A stretch of DNA of 64,000 nucleotides, from NCBI RefSeq assembly GCF_900113185.1, contig NZ_FOZD01000002.1, positions 930,001 to 994,000 on the forward strand, given 5' to 3'. Below, in pieces: positions 1 through 8,412 of this stretch. The notes beneath the pieces were generated by a model that saw only the letters and a list, made by a program, of their open reading frames with translations, was not told the origin of the DNA and searched no databases. This stretch comes from Agromyces sp. CF514. GTDB lineage: Bacteria; Actinomycetota; Actinomycetes; Actinomycetales; Microbacteriaceae. Numbering within the stretch: the stretch's first letter is position 1; each line of letters opens with the position of its first letter. A program made the position numbers and the translations under genes.

Positions 1-411
1 CTCAAGAGCGGCGACACGCTCGCGGCGATCTGCTGGTCGGGTGACATCACGGTGATCAACGCCGAGGCCGGCGACAAGTGGGAGTTCGCGATCCCGACCG
101 CCGGCGGAACGCTGTGGAACGACAACTTCCTCGTGCCCATCGGCTCGACGCGCAAGACCAACGCCGAGATGCTCATGAACTACTACTACGAGCCCGAGGT
201 CGCGGCCGAGGTGGCGGCATGGGTGAACTACATCACTCCGGTGGTCGGGGCGAAGGAGGCGGCCGAGGCGATCGACCCCGAGCTCGCCGAGAACCAGCTC
301 ATCTTCCCGAACGAGGAGACGCTGTCCAACGCACACATCTTCCGCACCCTCACGGGCGCCGAGGAGCAGAAGTACCAGGCGCAGTTCCAGAGCATCCTGC
401 TCGGCGTCTGA
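1..411 (+). CDS. Polyamine-type ABC transporter substrate-binding protein (C-terminal part)
   Basis: The reading frame is open from the left window edge to a TGA at 409, giving the last 136 residues of an extracytoplasmic binding protein. The segments CWSGD, GGTLWNDN and NYYYEPEVAA with the final NEETLSNA...YQAQFQ stretch resemble the C-terminal lobe of PotD-type spermidine/putrescine binding proteins. The protein would capture a polyamine or a related cation outside the membrane. It lies 14 bases upstream of a PotA-like ATPase and heads a four-gene transporter operon. The N-terminus, signal peptide and lipobox are outside the window, so the exact ligand cannot be judged; a different small cationic solute remains possible. 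Confidence 0.85.
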   Translation, partial: LKSGDTLAAICWSGDITVINAEAGDKWEFAIPTAGGTLWNDNFLVPIGSTRKTNAEMLMNYYYEPEVAAEVAAWVNYITPVVGAKEAAEAIDPELAENQLIFPNEETLSNAHIFRTLTGAEEQKYQAQFQSILLGV

Positions 412-425
412 GAGGGATCGAGATC

Positions 426-1625
426 ATGGCAGTACGCGAATTCGCCGAGCGGGGCGCAGACCTCGAACTCGTCGGTCTCCAGAAGCGCTTCCCCGGATTC
501 ACGGCGATCCAGAACCTCGACCTCAAGATCCCGGCGGGTTCGTTCTTCGCGCTCCTCGGGCCGTCCGGCTGCGGCAAGACCACTACCCTCCGCCTCGTCG
601 CCGGACTCGAGGAGCCCACGCAGGGGCGCATCCTCATCGGCGGCAAGGACGTGACCGCGACCCGCTCGCACGAGCGCCCCGTCAACACGGTGTTCCAGAG
701 CTACGCGCTCTTCCCGCACATGAGCATCATCGAGAACGTCGCGTTCGGGCTCAAGCGCCGTCGCATCGGAGACCCGCTCGCGAAGGCCCACGAGGCGCTC
801 AAGCTCGTCGAGCTCGACCACCTCGCACAGCGTCGACCCCAGCAGCTCTCGGGCGGACAGCAGCAGCGCGTCGCCCTCGCGCGCGCGATCGTGAACCGTC
901 CGGCGCTGCTCCTGCTCGACGAGCCGCTCGGAGCGCTCGACCTGAAGCTGCGTCGCCAGATGCAGCTCGAGTTGAAGACCATCCAGGAGGAGGTGGGCCT
1001 CACCTTCCTGCACGTGACCCACGACCAGGAGGAGGCCATGACCATGGCCGACACCGTGGCCGTCATGAACAAGGGCGCCATCGAGCAGATGGGTGCTCCC
1101 GAAGCGCTCTACGACCTGCCGCAGACCGTGTTCGTCGCGAACTTCCTCGGCCAGTCGAACCTCTTCTCGGGCGAGGTCGTCGGCGCGACCGACACGGCCG
1201 TCTCGGTCGACGTCGGAGGGGCTCGTCTCGTGGTGCCCAAGGCCAGGGCGCGCCGCCACAACGGCGCGGTCACGGTGGGCGTCCGCCCCGAGAAGGTCTC
1301 GCTCCACACCGAGGCGCCGATCGCCTCGGCCGAGCGCAACGTGGTCGGACCCGGTCGAGTGCTCGACGTGTCGTTCTCGGGTGTGAGCACCCAGTACCTC
1401 GTCGACATCCCGGGCCAGGGCACCGTGCTGGTGTTCGCCCAGAACACCGGTGCGGGCCCGAACGTCGGCGTCGGCGCGGAGGTCTACACGAGCTGGCAGA
1501 TCGAACACGGATTCGGCCTCGACGACACCGTCGCCGCGACCGAGCGATTCACCGCCGACGACTCGACGACCGCGATCGCCGCGCAGCGGCGCGACGACCT
1601 GGTCGCCGAGCTCGAGGAGGGCTGA
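426..1625 (+). CDS. potA: Polyamine-type ABC transporter ATP-binding protein
   Basis: Cytoplasmic ATPase of 399 residues that powers the importer formed with the two permeases that follow. Walker A is GPSGCGKTTT near residue 45, the ABC signature is LSGGQQQRVALARA, Walker B is LLLLDEPLGALD, and the H-loop lies in HVTHDQEEAM. A C-terminal part of about 130 residues (VGVRPEKVSL and following) fits the TOBE regulatory domain of PotA/MalK-type ATPases. The ATG at 426 is preceded by GAGAGGGATCGAG, a usable ribosome site. The frame continues upstream without a stop, but that extension overlaps the binding-protein gene and is not coding. The family is certain; the substrate is inferred from the operon. 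Confidence 0.9.
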   Translation: MAVREFAERGADLELVGLQKRFPGFTAIQNLDLKIPAGSFFALLGPSGCGKTTTLRLVAGLEEPTQGRILIGGKDVTATRSHERPVNTVFQSYALFPHMSIIENVAFGLKRRRIGDPLAKAHEALKLVELDHLAQRRPQQLSGGQQQRVALARAIVNRPALLLLDEPLGALDLKLRRQMQLELKTIQEEVGLTFLHVTHDQEEAMTMADTVAVMNKGAIEQMGAPEALYDLPQTVFVANFLGQSNLFSGEVVGATDTAVSVDVGGARLVVPKARARRHNGAVTVGVRPEKVSLHTEAPIASAERNVVGPGRVLDVSFSGVSTQYLVDIPGQGTVLVFAQNTGAGPNVGVGAEVYTSWQIEHGFGLDDTVAATERFTADDSTTAIAAQRRDDLVAELEEG

Positions 1626-1627
1626 GC

Positions 1628-2539
1628 ATGGCCTTCGCAGCGTTCGCGACCGCGGAGGCCCAGCCCCAGGCACCCCGCAAGACGAGCCGGATCGCGCTCC
1701 TCCTGCTGCTGCCCGGCATCCTCTACCTGGTGCTGTTCTTCCTGACGCCGCTCATCTCCCTGCTGCTCACCTCGCTGCAGGCGCCGCTCGAGTACGGCGA
1801 CATCGGCCAGTACCAGTACGCGTTCAACTGGCAGAACTACGTCGACGTGATGACGACGTACTGGCCGCACATCCTGAGGTCGTTCGGCTACGCGCTCGCC
1901 GCGACCGTGTTCGCGCTGGCGTTCAGCTACCCGCTGGCGTACTTCATCGGCGTCAAGGCGAGGCGCTGGCCGCTGCTGCAGAGCCTCATGCTCGTGCTCG
2001 TGATCGCACCGTTCTTCATCAGCTTCCTGCTGCGCACCCTCGCCTGGAAGCAGATCCTCTCCGACGAGTCGTTCATCATCACCTCGCTCAAGGCGCTCTC
2101 GCTGCTCGCACCCGACGCGCACTTCACCGGCACGCCGTTCGCGGTCATCTTCGGTCTGACGTACAACTTCATCCCGTTCATGACCCTGCCGCTCTACACC
2201 GCACTCGAGCGGCTCGACCTGCGATACCTCGAGGCGGGCAGCGACCTGTACGCGAACCCGTTCACGGTGTTCCGCAAGATCACGATCCCCCTGTCGATGC
2301 CGGGCATCGTCGCCGGAACCCTGCTCACGTTCATCCCGGCAGCAGGCGACTACGTCAACGCCAGCCGCGACTTCCTCGGCGGTCCAGACACGCAGATGAT
2401 GGGCAACGTGATCGAGGCGAACTTCCTCGTCCTGCTGAACTATCCTGCGGCCGCCGCCCTGTCGATCATTCTGATGGCCGCGATCCTCGTGCTCGTCGGC
2501 ATCTACGTCAAGCGTTCCGGAACGGAGGACCTGCTGTGA
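1628..2539 (+). CDS. potB: Polyamine-type ABC transporter permease (PotB-like)
   Basis: Integral membrane protein of 303 residues with six predicted hydrophobic segments, beginning LLLLLPGILYLVLFFLTPLISLLL. The cytoplasmic-loop motif EAGSDLYANPFTVFRKITIPLSMPG matches the EAA motif of binding-protein-dependent permeases, which contacts the ATPase. The start follows the ATPase stop after two bases and has GGAGG in the preceding codons, so it is translated from the same message. Its stop overlaps the GTG of the next permease. A PotB role is inferred from length, order (ATPase, B, C) and the PAAGDYVNA segment typical of this family. Confidence 0.88.
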   Translation: MAFAAFATAEAQPQAPRKTSRIALLLLLPGILYLVLFFLTPLISLLLTSLQAPLEYGDIGQYQYAFNWQNYVDVMTTYWPHILRSFGYALAATVFALAFSYPLAYFIGVKARRWPLLQSLMLVLVIAPFFISFLLRTLAWKQILSDESFIITSLKALSLLAPDAHFTGTPFAVIFGLTYNFIPFMTLPLYTALERLDLRYLEAGSDLYANPFTVFRKITIPLSMPGIVAGTLLTFIPAAGDYVNASRDFLGGPDTQMMGNVIEANFLVLLNYPAAAALSIILMAAILVLVGIYVKRSGTEDLL

Positions 2540-3435
2540 GCGGAGAAGTCCAGGCGGCCGCCGTGCTCGGCGGGTTCACCGAGAGCCAGGAGGTCGAGGA
2601 CCGTCGTCGTCCGCGGCCGCAGCGATCGTCGCGATTCGGGCTCGGCTCGTGGCTGCTGCCCGCCTACACGGTCATCGCCTTCGTGTTCCTGTTGATCCCG
2701 ATCGTGTACACGTTCGTGTTCTCGTTCAACGACTCGGTGAAGTCGAACATCGCCTGGCGCGGATTCACGCTCGACAAGTGGCTGAACGTCTGCAACGTCG
2801 AAGGCGGCGCCGTCTGCCAGGCCTTCGCCAACAGCGTGATCATCGGCGTCGTGGCAACGGTCGTCGCCACGACGCTCGGCACGATGATCGCGATCGCGCT
2901 GGTCCGGTACCGGTTCCGTGCTCGGTCGGTGATCAGCCTGCTGCTGTTCCTGCCGATGGCGACTCCCGAGGTCGTGCTCGGCGCCGGCCTCGCCGCGCAG
3001 TTCCTGGCGGTCGGCGTGCCGAAGGACATGACGACGATCATCCTGGCGCACACGATGTTCTGCATCAGCTTCGTCGTCGTGACGGTCAAGGCGCGCGTCG
3101 CGAGCCTCGACCCGGCGCTCGAAGAAGCCGGGCGCGACCTCTACGGTTCGCCTGCGCAGGTGTTCTGGCGGGTCACGTTCCCGCTGCTGACTCCGGGCAT
3201 CGTCGCGGCCGCGCTGCTGTCGTTCGCGCTCAGCTTCGACGACTTCATCATCACGAACTTCAACTCGGGCTCGGTCTCGACGTTCCCGAAGTACATCTAC
3301 ATCTCGGCTTCGCGCGGCATTCCCGCCGAGGCCAACGTCATCGCCTCGGCGGTGTTCCTCTTCGCACTCGTCCTCGTGATCGGCGCACAGGTGTCCCGTG
3401 CGGCGCGCGCGAAACGACTTGCGAAGCTCGGCTGA
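2536..3435 (+). CDS. potC: Polyamine-type ABC transporter permease (PotC-like)
   Basis: Second permease subunit, 299 residues, with about six membrane segments and an EAA loop (EEAGRDLYGSPAQVFWRVTFPLLTPG). The first 40 residues are charged and probably cytoplasmic. The GTG at 2536 overlaps the TGA of the upstream permease gene (GTGA), which signals translational coupling. The segment SFDDFIITNFNSG is typical of PotC-like proteins. It is the last gene of the transporter operon and is followed by a strong hairpin at 3455-3491. Confidence 0.88.
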   Translation: MSGEVQAAAVLGGFTESQEVEDRRRPRPQRSSRFGLGSWLLPAYTVIAFVFLLIPIVYTFVFSFNDSVKSNIAWRGFTLDKWLNVCNVEGGAVCQAFANSVIIGVVATVVATTLGTMIAIALVRYRFRARSVISLLLFLPMATPEVVLGAGLAAQFLAVGVPKDMTTIILAHTMFCISFVVVTVKARVASLDPALEEAGRDLYGSPAQVFWRVTFPLLTPGIVAAALLSFALSFDDFIITNFNSGSVSTFPKYIYISASRGIPAEANVIASAVFLFALVLVIGAQVSRAARAKRLAKLG

Positions 3436-3454
3436 CCCGAACCGAGCAACCCAT

Positions 3455-3491
3455 CGGATGCCGCGCCGGACTCGTTCCGGCGCGGCATCCG
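3455..3491. terminator. Perfect hairpin between potC and the asparaginase gene
   Basis: Two perfectly complementary 16-base arms (3455-3470 and 3476-3491) enclose the loop CTCGT. Each arm carries one copy of the decamer CGGATGCCGC or its complement. There is no T-tract. It sits between convergent genes, 20 bases after the potC stop and 59 bases beyond the end of the asparaginase gene, and can serve both strands. Confidence 0.8.
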
Positions 3492-3549
3492 TCGTCGGCG
3501 GGGCCCGCGACGCACTGCGGCGGAGGCCGCATTCGACGAACCGCCGGGG

Positions 3550-4539
3550 TCAGACGGTCGCGCGGACCTCGCCGACGCGACGGTCGCCGCCCATGACCCA
3601 GAGGTCGAGCTCGGTGGCGACCCGGTCGACCGCCGCGTCGTCGATCGCGCCGGTGCTCGCGAGCAGGCGCAGGCCGATGATCGTCGACGCCCGCGCCGAG
3701 CCGTCGAGCACCTTCAGCGCCGTGGTCGTGCCGTCGGGAGCGGTCATGACCATGACGCCCTCGGCGCCGAACTTCGCGAACACGCCGACGCGTTCGATGG
3801 CGACGGTGTCGGGCTGGCCGGGTCCGGCGATCGCCCAGGGGTTCTCACGCACGGCCTCGGTGAGCGCCGCGCCCTCGCGGAAGAGCGCGAACGGCGACGA
3901 CGAAGCCGCGGTCGTGATCTTCTGGATGCCGCGGGCGAGCCCGGTGAGACTGATCGCGTGCACGGGGGCGCCGCAGCCGTCGATCGCGGTCGCGGTCGCA
4001 CGCTCGCCCGTGAGGCGCTCGAGGACATCGAGGATGCGCCGTTGCAGCGGGTGCGCGGGATCGAGGTAGCCCTCGAGCGGCCAGCCGTTGGCGACGCATG
4101 CGAGGAGCATCGCGGCGTGCTTGCCGGAGCACGTCATGTAGACGCGCTCGGCTGCGCCGCCCGCACGGACGAGATCGTCGTGCGCGGTCTGGTCGGCGGG
4201 CCGCGCGGCGGGGCAGCCCAGCGCGCTCTCGGGCAGCGAGGCGCGCGCGAGCAGCCCGCGCACGAGCGCCACGTGCGCGGCGGTGCCGGAATGGCTCGCG
4301 GTGGCGATCGCGGCGTCTTCACCGCGCAGTGTGACACCCGAGGACATCACGGCGACGGCGATGAACGGCTTCAGCGCGGAACGTGGGAGGACCGGCGAGG
4401 CGACGTCGCCGAGGGTGCGCAGCACCTCGCCCTCGGGGGAGAGCACGACGGCAGAACCGGCGTGCCTGGACTCGGTGAAACCATTGCGTTCGACCACGGC
4501 GAGTTGGACGGCGTCTGCAGCGGAGAAGGTGCCGGTCAT
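3550..4539 (-). CDS. Asparaginase II family protein
   Basis: Protein of 329 residues that would hydrolyse L-asparagine to aspartate and ammonia in the cytoplasm. It belongs to the Asparaginase_II (thermolabile asparaginase) family rather than the type I/II E. coli fold. Visible family blocks are RSALKPF near residue 50, ATASHSG near 85, CSGKHAAML near 140 and DGCGAP near 190. No signal peptide is seen. The ATG at 4539 overlaps the TGA of the upstream transaminase gene by four bases (ATGA), so the two are co-translated. The pairing with a transaminase and a polyamine importer suggests use of amino-nitrogen compounds. Related amidase activities cannot be excluded. Confidence 0.85.
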   Translation of the reverse strand: MTGTFSAADAVQLAVVERNGFTESRHAGSAVVLSPEGEVLRTLGDVASPVLPRSALKPFIAVAVMSSGVTLRGEDAAIATASHSGTAAHVALVRGLLARASLPESALGCPAARPADQTAHDDLVRAGGAAERVYMTCSGKHAAMLLACVANGWPLEGYLDPAHPLQRRILDVLERLTGERATATAIDGCGAPVHAISLTGLARGIQKITTAASSSPFALFREGAALTEAVRENPWAIAGPGQPDTVAIERVGVFAKFGAEGVMVMTAPDGTTTALKVLDGSARASTIIGLRLLASTGAIDDAAVDRVATELDLWVMGGDRRVGEVRATV

Positions 4540-5912
4540 CCGAGTGCCGCGAGGCCGTCGTCGAGCACCTGCAGGGCGTCGTCGATGAGGGCGTCGCTCA
4601 CCGCGAGACTCGGGAGGAAGCGGAGCACGTTGCCGTAGGTGCCGGCGTTCAGGAGCAGCACGCCGTGCTGTGCGGCGAAAGCCACGAGCGCGGTCACGGC
4701 CTCGGGGTTCGGTGCCTTCGTGGTGCGGCCGGTGCCCGGCTGGACGAGTTCGATCGCGATCATCGCGCCGATGCCGCGGATGTCGCCGATGACGTCGTAG
4801 CGCTCGGCCAGCCGTTCGAGGCCCGCGGTGAGCGTCGTCTCGATGCGCTTCGCCTCGCCGAGGAGGTCGTGCTGCTCGATCGACTCGAAGACTGCGACGG
4901 CGGCGGCGCACGCGACGGGGTTGCCGCCGAAGGTGCCGCCGAGGCCGCCCGCGTGGGCCGAATCCATGATCTCGGCGCGACCGGTCACCCCGGCGAGCGG
5001 CAGGCCGCCAGCGATGCCCTTGGCCGAGAGCACGAGGTCGGGCACCCAGCCGAAGTGCTCGCTCGCGAAGAACGCGCCCGTGCGGGCCATGCCCGACTGG
5101 ATCTCGTCGGCGATCATCACGACGCCGTGCTCGGTGCACCAGGTCTGCAGCGTGGGCAGGTAGTCGTCGGCGGGAACGATGAAGCCGCCCTCGCCCTGGA
5201 CGGGCTCGACGACGAGGCACGCGAGGTCGCTCGCCCCGACGACCTTCTCGAGGTACGCGATCGTGCGCGCCGCGGCATCCGCACCGCTCAGGCCGTCGCG
5301 GTAGGGGTACGAGTTGGGCGCGTGGTAGACATCGCCGGCGAACGGGCCGAACCCGGTCGCGTACGGGTGGGCCTTGTAGTTCATGGCCATCGTGAGGTTC
5401 GTGCGGCCGTGGTACGCGTGGTCGAGCACGGCGACGGCACGGCGACCCGTGAACTTGCGCGCGATCTTGACGCCGTTCTCGACAGCCTCGGCGCCCGAGT
5501 TCACGAGCACCGTGCGCTTGGCGTGCGTGCCGGGCGTGTGCTCGGCGAGGAGTTCTGCGACGCGCACGTACTCCTCGTAGGGCGTGACGGTGAAGAGCGT
5601 GTGGATGACGTCCTGGAGCTGGCTCGCGGCCGCGCGCACGACGTTGGCCTCGGTGTGGCCGACGGTGGTCACGCCGATGCCGCCGCCGAAGTCGATGAAC
5701 CGGTTGCCGTCGACGTCGACGAGCACCGCGCCATTGGCCCGTTCGATGTACACGGGCAGGGCCGACGAGACGCCGGCCGACACGACCGCGGCACGTCGCT
5801 CGTGCAGCGCCTGCGACTTGGGGCCGGGGATCGCCGTCACGATGCGGCGTTCCTGCGGCACCGTGTAGACGGGGGCGGCAGCGGTCTCTGCGGGTGTCTG
5901 GGTGTCAGTCAT
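4536..5912 (-). CDS. gabT: 4-aminobutyrate-type aminotransferase (class III)
   Basis: PLP-dependent enzyme of 458 residues, probably moving the amino group of 4-aminobutyrate (or another omega-amine such as putrescine) to 2-oxoglutarate. Family features in order are NRFIDFGGGIGV, NSGAEAVENGVKIARKFTGR, HAYHGRTN, VVEPVQGEGGF, the cofactor aspartate in MIADEIQSG, the PLP-binding lysine in LSAKGIAGGLPL, and GTFGGNPVACAAA. The ATG at 5912 was chosen because GGAAGG lies just upstream and the N-terminus aligns with GabT proteins; the frame runs further upstream without support. The neighbouring polyamine importer suggests a putrescine or GABA degradation unit, though no succinate-semialdehyde dehydrogenase is adjacent. 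Confidence 0.88.
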   Translation of the reverse strand: MTDTQTPAETAAAPVYTVPQERRIVTAIPGPKSQALHERRAAVVSAGVSSALPVYIERANGAVLVDVDGNRFIDFGGGIGVTTVGHTEANVVRAAASQLQDVIHTLFTVTPYEEYVRVAELLAEHTPGTHAKRTVLVNSGAEAVENGVKIARKFTGRRAVAVLDHAYHGRTNLTMAMNYKAHPYATGFGPFAGDVYHAPNSYPYRDGLSGADAAARTIAYLEKVVGASDLACLVVEPVQGEGGFIVPADDYLPTLQTWCTEHGVVMIADEIQSGMARTGAFFASEHFGWVPDLVLSAKGIAGGLPLAGVTGRAEIMDSAHAGGLGGTFGGNPVACAAAVAVFESIEQHDLLGEAKRIETTLTAGLERLAERYDVIGDIRGIGAMIAIELVQPGTGRTTKAPNPEAVTALVAFAAQHGVLLLNAGTYGNVLRFLPSLAVSDALIDDALQVLDDGLAALG

Positions 5913-6025
5913 GATGCCTTCCAGACTAGCGCCGCGGGGCCGCCGCCCGCGGGCTCGCGGGTCGGCGGCGTCGGCTAGCGTGGAGTCGACCGCGCGTCGG
6001 AGCGTGCGGCGGGGAGGCGGCACCG

Positions 6026-6505
6026 GTGAGGCTCGGCGAACACGCGTACACGGTCGAGGTCGAGTGGACGGGCGCACGCGCGGCGGGCACCACCTCGTAC
6101 CGCTCATACGGTCGCGACCACGTCGTGCGCGCGGCGGGCAAGGCGCACGAACTCGAGGGCTCGAGCGACCGCGTCTTCCACGGCGACGCCGAGCGCTGGA
6201 ATCCCGAGGAGCTGCTGCTCGCGGCGCTCGGCCAGTGCCACATGCTCTCGTACCTGCATGTCGCGACCCTGCACGGCGTGGTCGTCACGGCCTACACCGA
6301 CGCCCCGACCGGGGTCATGGTCGAGGACGGCCGGGGCGGCGGTTCCTTCCGCGAGGCGACGCTGCGTCCGCGCGTCGTCGTGGCCGACGCGTCGATGCTC
6401 GCCCTTGCGCACGAGATCCACGCCGAGGCCTCGGCGAAGTGCTTCATCGCGGCATCCGTCGCGTTCCCGGTGCATCACGAGTCGGTCGAGGTCGTCGCGG
6501 ACTGA
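6026..6505 (+). CDS. OsmC family protein
   Basis: Protein of 159 residues with the OsmC/Ohr fold signature: the segment NPEELLLAALGQCHMLSYLHVA carries the first family cysteine, and SAKCFIAASVAF holds the second. Members reduce organic hydroperoxides through this cysteine pair in the cytoplasm; the physiological substrate here is unknown. The GTG at 6026 has GGGGAGG nine bases upstream, and a TAGCGT box at 5976-5981 could be its -10 element. It is transcribed divergently from the transaminase gene. Confidence 0.85.
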   Translation: MRLGEHAYTVEVEWTGARAAGTTSYRSYGRDHVVRAAGKAHELEGSSDRVFHGDAERWNPEELLLAALGQCHMLSYLHVATLHGVVVTAYTDAPTGVMVEDGRGGGSFREATLRPRVVVADASMLALAHEIHAEASAKCFIAASVAFPVHHESVEVVAD

Positions 6506-6598
6506 GGCGTCGCTTCGCCGGGCGCGACGAGCGGCAGCCCCAGGCGGGCAGGGACGCAGGCGGGCCGGCACGAAGTCGGATGCCGCACCCTCGGCCGA

Positions 6599-7498
6599 TC
6601 AGGGCGTGACGGCCACCGCGGGCAGCGTGGGTTCGGTGGGGCAGGCGTGCCCGCCGACGAGGCGCGTGCACGGCGAGAAGAACGCCGGGAACCGCTCGGC
6701 CGTCGGATCGCCGAACCAGCGGTTCCAGAGACGCCAGAAGTTGAGGTTGCCGTAGGCGCCGCACGCATCGCCGCCCGAGGGGTCGGCCAGCGTCGCTTCG
6801 TTCGGTTGGTACGGCGTGTAGTTGTAGAGGTTGGCGGTGGCCTGGTTGCGGATGGCCACGGTGCTCGCGCCGCACGCGGCATCGGGGTGGTAGCCGATCG
6901 ACGTCTCGCCGATCATGTACCGACGCTCGGGCGCCTCGGTGTACTGCCGGAACTGCCAGGCCGCGTTGTAGACCTGGTTGAAGAAGCCGAAGTACTTCTG
7001 GTCGCAGTCGGCCGTGTCGGGGCAGGCGTACCCGGTCGCGCGCTCGTAGCCGGCCGTGGTCGGCCGGGTGAGCAGCGACTGCTCCTTCTGGAGGAGCACG
7101 AGCAGCGTGCGCGGGCTGATGCCGCAGGCGACGGCGGTCTTCGCGATGATGCGGCTCGCGGGCTCGTCGACCGCGCCGCGGTACTCGCCGCAGTGCGCGC
7201 CGCCGACGGCGGGTTGGGTGGTGGTGGTCTCGGTGTACTCGGCCAGGCACGGCACGCCGGCGTCGGCGCGGCACGAGACCCCCTCGAGGAACGCCTGGAT
7301 CTGCTCCTCGCCCATCGCCCGGCTGTCGTAGAACGCGTCGTCGCTCACGATGAGCGAGGGGTCGAACTCGGTCGTCGGAGGCTCCGGCAGCGTGCGGTCG
7401 ACCCGCTGGGGCCCGGTGTCTGCGGGGGCGCACGAGGACAGCAGCAGGATCGCCGCGGCCGCAGCGGAGAGGCGCGCGAATCGTCCGAGGGAGCTCAT
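6599..7498 (-). CDS. Lipoprotein with transglycosylase-like segment
   Basis: Exported protein of 299 residues with a lipobox LLLSSCAP (lipidated Cys about residue 24). The middle part, ISPRTLLVLLQKEQSLLT followed by ATGYACPD and KYFGFFNQVYNAAWQFRQY, resembles the helical core of lytic transglycosylase/glucosaminidase-like proteins, with Glu in LQKEQ as a candidate acid. Similar actinobacterial proteins are often labelled hemagglutinin-like. Ten or so cysteines suggest disulfides outside the membrane. A TAGGGT box ends seven bases before the ATG. The catalytic assignment is inference. Confidence 0.6.
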   Translation of the reverse strand: MSSLGRFARLSAAAAAILLLSSCAPADTGPQRVDRTLPEPPTTEFDPSLIVSDDAFYDSRAMGEEQIQAFLEGVSCRADAGVPCLAEYTETTTTQPAVGGAHCGEYRGAVDEPASRIIAKTAVACGISPRTLLVLLQKEQSLLTRPTTAGYERATGYACPDTADCDQKYFGFFNQVYNAAWQFRQYTEAPERRYMIGETSIGYHPDAACGASTVAIRNQATANLYNYTPYQPNEATLADPSGGDACGAYGNLNFWRLWNRWFGDPTAERFPAFFSPCTRLVGGHACPTEPTLPAVAVTP

Positions 7499-7505
7499 CG
7501 GCTCG

Positions 7506-7511
7506 ACCCTA
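7506..7511 (-). promoter_or_regulatory. -10 box TAGGGT, probable leaderless start of the lipoprotein gene
   Basis: The box ends seven bases before the ATG at 7498, leaving no room for a Shine-Dalgarno site. Confidence 0.5.
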
Positions 7512-7563
7512 CCGGGCGCGGGGTCGAGGGCGCTGGGAATCGACCGGATGCCGCGTGGCGGCG

Positions 7564-8340
7564 TCAGCGACGTTCGCGCGGCGCGATGCGGTCGGCGATC
7601 TTCGCGAGCGTGCCCTCCGGCGGCTTCTCGTTGTAGACGCCCGCGAGCTCCTGTTCGGAGAGCGCGTGGATCGCGGCCATGATCTCGTCGGTCGCGGCAC
7701 GGCGGGCCCGGCCCGAGGTCGCGGCGCCGTGGTGCGAGACGTCGATCGGCTCGCCGAAGCGAACGGTCACGGGGCGGACCCTGGGCATCTTCGCGCCGAC
7801 GGGCTGGATCTCCTGCGTGCCGATGAGGCCGACGGGCACCACGAGCGCGCCGGTCTGCAGGGCGAGCCACGCGACGCCGGTGCGCCCGCGGTAGAGGCGG
7901 CCGTCGAGCGAGCGGGTGCCTTCCGGGTAGATCGCGAACGCGTTGCCGGCCTCGAGGATCGATCGGCCGGCATCGAGCGCCGCCTGCGCGTCGGCTCCGG
8001 CTCCGCGCTCGACGCCGACCGCGCCGATCGCCGTGAAGAAGGTTCGCGAGACCCATCCGCGGAAGCCCGTGCCGGTGAAGTAGTCGTTCTTGGCGAGGAA
8101 CTGCACGGGCCGCGGCGAGGCGATGGGGATCACGACGCTGTCGATGAACGACAGGTGGTTGCTCGCGAGGATGACCGGGCCGGTCGCGGGAACGTGCTCG
8201 GTGCCCGTGATCGTCGGACGGTAGATGAGCCGGGTCGACGGCCGCAGGATCCCGCGGAAGATGCGGTAGGCCGGACCCTGTCGAACGGGGTCGGCGGTCT
8301 CGCCCGCGCGCTGGGGGTCGTGCTCGTCGTGCTCTGTCAC
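7564..8340 (-). CDS. 1-acyl-sn-glycerol-3-phosphate acyltransferase family protein (PlsC-like)
   Basis: Membrane-associated acyltransferase of 258 residues that would transfer a fatty acyl group to lysophosphatidate or a related glycerolipid. The catalytic block is NHLSFID (H-x4-D) near residue 62, and the glycerophosphate-binding block is YPEGTRS near residue 140; [12 protein letters not shown] follows. The start is GTG at 8340, preceded by TAGGGT with a 6-base spacer that itself reads CGGAGG. The frame extends far upstream in the opposite strand of other genes without coding support. Which glycerolipid is acylated cannot be told from the sequence. Confidence 0.85.
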   Translation of the reverse strand: MTEHDEHDPQRAGETADPVRQGPAYRIFRGILRPSTRLIYRPTITGTEHVPATGPVILASNHLSFIDSVVIPIASPRPVQFLAKNDYFTGTGFRGWVSRTFFTAIGAVGVERGAGADAQAALDAGRSILEAGNAFAIYPEGTRSLDGRLYRGRTGVAWLALQTGALVVPVGLIGTQEIQPVGAKMPRVRPVTVRFGEPIDVSHHGAATSGRARRAATDEIMAAIHALSEQELAGVYNEKPPEGTLAKIADRIAPRERR

Positions 8341-8346
8341 CCTCCG

Positions 8347-8352
8347 ACCCTA
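8347..8352 (-). promoter_or_regulatory. -10 box TAGGGT of the plsC-like gene
   Basis: Spacer of six bases to the GTG at 8340. The divergent neighbour has a GTATAT box at 8376-8381 on the plus strand. Confidence 0.5.
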
Positions 8353-8412
8353 GGCGTGCGGCCATTCCGCGGCAGGTATATGGCCAAGGCGCGTCGGTGG
8401 GAGGATGGGGGC

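Noticed and set aside
6506-6598. Terminator between the convergent OsmC and lipoprotein genes
   Set aside because: I could not find a stem of more than about six pairs there; only a single decamer copy at 6577.
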